Part shown: positions 57,996-64,000 of the stretch, one piece after another
Layout: every line of letters starts with the position of its first letter
Numbering within the stretch: position 1 is the stretch's first letter
Assembly (NCBI RefSeq): GCF_949987515.2
Contig: NC_082694.2
Location: forward strand, 41,998,451-42,062,450
Origin: Delphinus delphis
Lineage: Eukaryota > Chordata > Mammalia > Artiodactyla > Delphinidae
DNA length: 64,000 nucleotides
Direction: 5' to 3'
Translations under genes and position numbers: made by a program
Notes under the pieces: model-generated
Databases searched by the model: none
The model's input: the letters and a program-made list of their open reading frames with translations, nothing else
What the model was told of the DNA's origin: nothing

Positions 57996-59880
57996 CAGAA
58001 AGTGTAACGTATTGGTGATGCTGATGAAGGATGGCATAATTCATGTTTTTATAACTAGATCGTGTGAATGATGACATCGTATTATTGTAGGGAATGCAAC
58101 ATAATAATATCACAAGGTTTCATATACATACTTTTCCTTGTCTTATTTAGAAGAACTTTTAAAAAATTTTGCTTTTGTTTATCTCTCTGGGTTATTTCAA
58201 TAAAGAAAGATTGTTATGTGAATTAAGTTTTTCTAGGAAAAATAATACATGACTAACAACTTGTGTCCTCAGAGGAAATTTCAAGGAGCACAGATCATAT
58301 ATATGTCAAATGCACACACATGTAACTATAACATAGCATATGATAATTAAAACTGGAGTTCTTAAATTCCTTGCTTCTATTGTAGTGATACCAGGGGTAT
58401 TGTATGAATAAGATTTGCTCTGGGGGAACTTAGTTCACGTTGGATTTTGAAAAACTGAAGGTAGATCTTGGAGATATGAAGGTGGGCAGGGGGAATATTT
58501 GTGACCTTTTCTAGTAGACAACTATTTCTAATATGTAGATTCCACAATCTTAATTTTCTCCTTGACCCCTTCTATGGTCTCCTGCATCTTTTCTTTTTCT
58601 TCCCAGTCTTGAGGTTTTACTTACTTTGATCCATCTCATTCTATCTTCCTTCCTTCCTTCATCTTCTATTTCTCTTAGCCAGTAATGACCATAAAATGTC
58701 ACTAGATGTACTTATTTAAGTTTTATTAAAATAATATGTAATTTTAAAATCACTCTGCTGATATTACATCTGCTACATTAAAATTACAGTGTCTTTATAT
58801 CTACATATTTTACTAGTAATGAAATTAACAAGAATATCTTTCATTCCAATATTAATAGCTTGAATAAAGTATATTTTAATTTTTTTACCTCTAACTGATG
58901 CATCAGAAGTGATGAAACAAAGGATTTTTCTCCATGATGAAAAATTGTCTGTTTCTATTAAAAAAATCTCTCTCTGCTGTGGGGGAAAAAATGAAGCTGG
59001 TTGTTAGATATTTTATAGAGATGTGTTTTACAGTTTATAGGTGGACAAGAGTAGTATATTTAAACTGATATAAAAGTCTAATAGAAATTATTTGAAAAGT
59101 GAAATAGCAGAAAACAATGTGTTTTTTTGGAGAATGCTAACTGTATATGGAATTTATGTAAAATTTTAGCAAATGGAAAGCACTAGAAGACAAATCACTT
59201 TAAACTGTGTAAGTCACTGTATTCTTTTATAAAGAAAGTGCATATGTTACATTGACTGAGTAGAGATAATGTGAATATAGTAGCAGAGGTATCTGTGAGC
59301 AAATGAGGAAAATAAGGGGTTTAATATTTCTTTTCTGATTTACTGACTTGTAAATAGGTTAAGGACTACATCTTTCACTTTGGCCTGGTGCATTGCACAG
59401 GGTACAGAGTACAAATGCTGACAAAATATTCTTGACTAGAAGTTGAAAATCTTCAGATTTAATGAGATTTATATTGAGAACACTGGCCAGTTTTTGCAAT
59501 GACAGTTGATGATACTGGAGTATAAGATCTGCAAAAACGCAACATTTTTGTTGATGCGAATTTTAAGGAAATCTGCTCTTGTGATTTTAGCATGACTGGT
59601 GGTGAGATTGAGACTCTCATTGTTCTGGCTGAGAAGGCAATGTCTGTTTTATACTTATTGTATGCAGAGCTCCTAACACAAGGGGGTCTTTATTAAATGC
59701 CATTTTTAGGAGATATGAACTTTAAAAATAAAGATGAGCTGCTTGTTCCCGCTCTGTGAAATGTTACCTGCACTCTAAGAGAACGGAGAGTACCTTTAGA
59801 CCTTGAATCAAGAACAATGTAAGTATGTTATTAAAATTCTCTATTACTATATAATAAATTGAGGAGACCATATTGGCACT
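57996..59880. other. Unassigned AT-rich sequence
   Basis: No gene or repeat family recognised. Confidence 0.4.
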
Positions 59881-60480
59881 GACTTGCCATTCATTTCTCT
59901 CTCAAAATGACAGCTTTCACTCTGAAGACTTGTAAGCATTGTTATCCTGCCTATCCTCACCATTATGAACAAATTAAAATTCAAGATCGAAATATTGTCA
60001 TCATTCGAGAAGGCTGCCAGCTCTTTAAGAAGAGCGTATCTTTCACGATAAAGTCAGAATTTATTCTTTGGAGCAAAAAATGGCAGCTATACATTTTCCT
60101 AACTTGGTCTGATTTCACTTGTTTTCCAGAGGCCCAAGGAAGGTTAGAAAGGAAGTTATGGGATTAAAAAAAATATTTAATCTAAGTTGTAAAGGAGCTT
60201 GGAACCACACCACAAGCATCATAATTAACTTTAATAATTATAAATGTAAATGCAGACAAGCCACAAGGTTTTAATGGTGTGCCACATGCTTCTGCTAATT
60301 ATTTTAGAGTTTGGACACATTCAGTGCCAGCTAATTATAAACCCTGCTATGGAAATCATCTGTTTATATTAGACTTATTGATCTCTAGTGTTTAAGCAAT
60401 ATGAAAAGGGAAATCTACAATGCTGGACCATCTGCTTTGTATTCCTAATTGCTTTTAAGGAATCAAATATCTAAATAGTC
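59881..60480. promoter_or_regulatory. Candidate distal enhancer with TAATTA cluster
   Basis: Non-repeat, AT-rich stretch. Homeodomain-core TAATTA sites lie at 60222-60227, 60235-60240, 60296-60301 and 60332-60337, with TAATTG at 60446-60451. Four exact sites within 116 bp stand out even in AT-rich DNA. Words such as 'gccacatgcttctgctaatt' and 'cagtgccagctaattataaa' look like developmental enhancer sequence. The frame at 59907-60167 (86 codons) has no known domain. Function is inferred from motif density only. Confidence 0.35.
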
Positions 60481-62090
60481 AGCTTTTTATATACTGGGCC
60501 TCAAACTCTTTCAAGAAACATATTGTGCAAACCCAAGTGAATTTTAAAAAAGCCTATTTGGAATGTTGCTTCCCTAACTCCTTTCAAGGATCCTCCACCC
60601 CTTACCCACATAATACCCTCCCCTAACCTTTTTGCAAGATCTCCAAAGCACCTTCTTTTCTCCTGGACCTCACAGACTGGTCGAGGTAGCTGAGACATTA
60701 GATGTTTTCCCTATTTTAATTACACCTTTTCTTTTCCTTCCTAAGAACAAGTCCTCTTCCCCACCCTACCCCACCTCCTTATGGCCATGAATAGTTATTG
60801 CAATTTCACTCAGTGGGAAGATGGCAAGGAAGAACTGTCCAGGTGAATGGTTCCCTCTTGTAGGAGGTATTTAACTTGATGGCAACTTAAATCTACTGGC
60901 ATGTAGGGTAGATGCCTGGTTAGTGGGACCAGAGCAGCATTACCTCTCATCACTAGCAGGCCTGGTGGACAAGTCTTTTCTTAAGATGAGTCTTGAGATT
61001 CTGCATGGAGATTGGGTTTAAATGAAGAAAAAATTGATTTCTTAGAATGACATTGTTTGCTCCATTCGTTATTGCCTAGATGGTTATTATTTTAGTGTTC
61101 AAATAACTAGCTAAAAAACTACACATTGGGAAAGATTTCTTTTAACAATTCTTATTTACCCCTTTGAGACATTCATATTGAATCATAAAATTATTGGCTT
61201 AAAATAGTTATGACTTCTTTTATTCCTGCTGTTTACTCCTTTTAAACTAGGAGCTCCTCTTCTTAGTGTTCTACCACTCATATTTCCCACCAACAGCAAC
61301 AATTAGAGGCCAATAATTAATATATATTACATATATGCTATAATACATAATAATTACTATATAGTCTTCCTAGGTTTAGGGCCCTTTATGAGCTTTTGTG
61401 AGTGATATAAAGTTAGGATTCGTTTGTAATTTCATGGAAACATTACATGATATAAATATGAAATAAAATTTTTAGCTTTTTAAGTATTTTTTTTTCTTTC
61501 AGTAATATAATGAGTTGTGAATTTTGTTCTAAGGGATCAGCGGAAGTTATCAATCATAATTACACAACTAAATACCAACACCCAAGGCTTAGAGCAGGCT
61601 GAGGTTTAATGACTAACTCCAAATAGTTGACCGGAAAGGGTCACTTACCCTAGTTATAAGAAACAAGTGCCTTTTCTGATGTTTGGGAAGAAGTTCTAGC
61701 ATGTTTCATTATGCTCTAAATAAAGATTTAACTTAAAAATATCTGCTACCAACAGTAATGTGCAGTCATATATTTTGGGAAGACATTTATATGAGATATA
61801 TACATACATACACAGTTTTCAAGGTTTGTTAAAATAACTAGTTATGTCAGAATGGTTATGACTTTTCTGCGGTAAATTCTCTGTAAGAAATCTGCTCCTC
61901 TGAGATATTTTATCTGCTTCTCACAAAGGTTGTATTCATTCTGTTTTTTTCTGTAGTTTTGAATGGAAGTTCTATTACCTGCTTAGGCCTTGTACCTTGG
62001 ACTGCCGGCGTCTCTGAGTTTTAATATCGGCATATGTATAATTGTAGGGCAGGCCTTCTGTATAATCTGAGTTCATTCTAATCAGAGCTA
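60481..62090. other. Unassigned sequence
   Basis: No recognised gene or repeat. Confidence 0.4.
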
Positions 62091-62094
62091 CAGG

Positions 62095-62425
62095 TTCCCT
62101 TCAGCTCTGCGGTGAAAAGAGAATATTCAAAGTCAGAAAGAAATTAGGAGCTTTCTTAAAAGGTGCTTTAAACAGCTCATGTTCCCCACGCCCTCAAAGA
62201 AAGTTACAAATCAAGAGAGCACAATTGGCAGCTACATTATCAAAGCCCTTCTGATAATGCTGCCATTTAAATTGAATAAGATTGTTTAATGGGCTTTTAA
62301 AAAGCAGCCATCCTTTGGGTCTGACACTCCAGCATGATTATCTTCCATTCCTATTTAAGATTACAACAGTCCAGTGATAATTATAACATTCATTTCTGGA
62401 GTTCAAGGGACTTGTACATGCGAAT
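62095..62425. promoter_or_regulatory. Candidate conserved non-coding stretch
   Basis: Repeat-free by eye. It has AT-rich homeodomain and GATA-like words ('gcatgattatcttcc', 'gtgataattataac') mixed with CAGC/TGCC words. No open frame. The appearance resembles distal regulatory DNA. Unproven. Confidence 0.25.
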
Positions 62426-64000
62426 ATGGAGAGAGAGATGAGCATCTTCTGTTTGTAAAAGTGGACACTAATTTGGTATTTGTGACACGTGCCGTTCCAT
62501 TTTTGGCTCATACATGAGTATCTTCTACATGAGTGTCTTCTCTCCAGGTCTTTCTTGCCACCAGCAAGTTGTGACAGTTTTCTATGGATTGACTTTATGA
62601 TATTGCTTTTATGGACATGAAAAATATAAAAGTAAAAAATTTGTTATATTTTATTTTCAGTAAATTGAGATTTCAAAGATGCAGTTTGCCCATTTCTCAT
62701 TGTCATTTAACAGAACTCCAAAATTCTTAGCATTAAACTCACACATGTCCCTATTCCTCTCAATTTGTCCCTAAAAAGCAAGCATTCTTGTTACTAGGTG
62801 CTTTTTTTTTTTTTTTTTTAAATCTAGGACCAAAGACAATGTTTGATATATAGGAGAGCTTCAAAAAATTTTTAAGTGTTGTTGAATGGATAATTTTAAC
62901 AAATATTTAAATGCCCATCAAAGTTCTTTCTTAAATCAGCTAGTAAAAAGTAAAGAATTATTAGGCTGAGCCATATGGAACTGCATTTTTGTAGGTAAAA
63001 AAACAGTTGAGTATCACCTATTTCTGGGGTTCAACTTAATACTTTCTAATACAGTAGCCACCTCCCTCTTGTATTTTCTTGGTACATGAAAATGTTTTTG
63101 TTTTTAAAAAATGGAATCAAGCAGTTCTTTCTGTTTTAACTATAGTAATGCAATGAGGGAGCCAAATGTGGTGGGATCCATTTTTTAGCTGAAAATATGA
63201 CTTTTATTGATTAACTATTTTATTAGCACATAAAATGGGAAATTTGATATATGCTCACAGAGTTTTAATTTTGACAATTATTGAACTAATTGCTTTACAG
63301 ACTCTATATTACATACATTACATGTGGGTTTGATATCAAAGTCACTTTTCTTTCTAGTAAGACCTTTCACAGGCCACCTGGGATTTCCCTCCAATGAGGA
63401 ATACCCCTCTCAGGCTTGAGTTGTGTTGTGTTGTGTTGTTTCATTCTGTCTCATCGAAATCCTATAGGATCACCTACCTACCTGTCCACCTTTCAGACTG
63501 TTAGCAGTCTTCTTATTGAGTTTACAGAAGAAATCCACAGATTAATGGTGAGATCTGTAACCTTTCCTACAGACATTTGGAAGAGAGGGATAAACTGTGA
63601 AATAATCTGCAGTAATGGTTTAAGTTTCATATGTCATGTTCCCCAGATTTTAGCTATCAGTGGATGCACTGCTTCATAAAAGGCGTTTTCAAAATGTGTT
63701 TTAAGTTGTATTACATATTTTCCATCCTACCCTGGCTTCAAGATAGACTAGTCATGCCTAGGAATTATTGGACATTTGGATTTATTAGCTTAAAATATAC
63801 TCCCCAGGAACTCATACTTTGAAACTAGTGTGGCTGCTGTTTTCTCACACATTCTAAATTTTGGATAACAATTGTCTGAATACTAATCACCTAAAAGGGG
63901 TTAAATATTATCAGAATGTTACATTTTAAGTTCATTGAATGTTCATCTCATGTTTTTTCTTTGTAAATTACGTATAACGATTGTCTTTTTAAAAATTTAT
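62426..64000. other. Unassigned AT-rich sequence
   Basis: Contains a T-run of about 19 (62801-62819), a short (TGTGT)n at about 63421-63437 and a 15-bp direct repeat 'tacatgagt' + A/G + 'tcttc' at about 62512-62541. No gene recognised. Confidence 0.4.

Noticed and set aside
1..64000. CRISPR arrays, bacterial operons, phage or plasmid modules
   Set aside because: Nothing of the kind is present. All tandem repeats are microsatellites or minisatellites, and the sequence is clearly mammalian.

Overview
The window is nuclear DNA from a mammal, most likely a cetacean. It carries seven CHR-family tRNA-derived SINEs. These occur in whales, hippos and ruminants. The L1 copies are of cetartiodactyl type, and I saw none of the Bov-B or Bov-tA repeats that would be dense in a ruminant. 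Ancient mammalian repeats (MIR, L2, hAT-Charlie elements, an MLT1-type LTR, L1M) fill much of the rest. Base composition is AT-rich. No bacterial-style gene, operon, CRISPR array or functional protein-coding gene is visible. Open frames are short, and the recognisable ones lie in decayed L1 ORF2 or are chance translations of SINEs.

Layout. 1-4.1 kb: antisense L1M remnants cut by a younger L1 fragment and two SINEs. 4.1-8.7 kb: mostly unassigned, with two alternating-dinucleotide tracts. 8.7-10.5 kb: a possibly constrained single-copy stretch, a GC-rich block with a 49-bp higher-order tandem repeat, and a decayed Cys-rich frame. 11-20.5 kb: a SINE, several opposed L1M pieces, and an ERV-type LTR split by a SINE. 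22.3-28.8 kb: an ancient sense L1M carrying a younger L1, which itself carries a SINE, plus a further SINE. 29.6-36.4 kb: a patchwork of L2, L1 3' ends, MIR, MER3 and a long CHR SINE. 39.4-41.1 kb: an L2 split by an MLT1-type LTR. 42.5-43.3 kb: a GC-richer non-repeat stretch with a CTCF-like motif. 49.6-53.6 kb: a Charlie element, then the best-preserved mobile element in the window. That element is an antisense L1 with its 5' terminus retained, a large internal deletion, and an apparent 3'-transduced segment, all inside a 15-bp target-site duplication. 53.7-64 kb: mostly unassigned sequence with one candidate exon and two AT-rich stretches that look like distal regulatory elements.

No genes work together here in an operon sense. 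The window reads as an intergenic or intronic repeat landscape. Repeat family names rest on consensus patterns I recognise, not on a database search. Edges of old elements are approximate, often to tens of bases. The main novelty candidates are the L1 at 49.85-53.59 kb, the tandem block at 9.43-9.54 kb, the candidate exon at 56.4 kb, and the homeodomain-site cluster at 60.2 kb.
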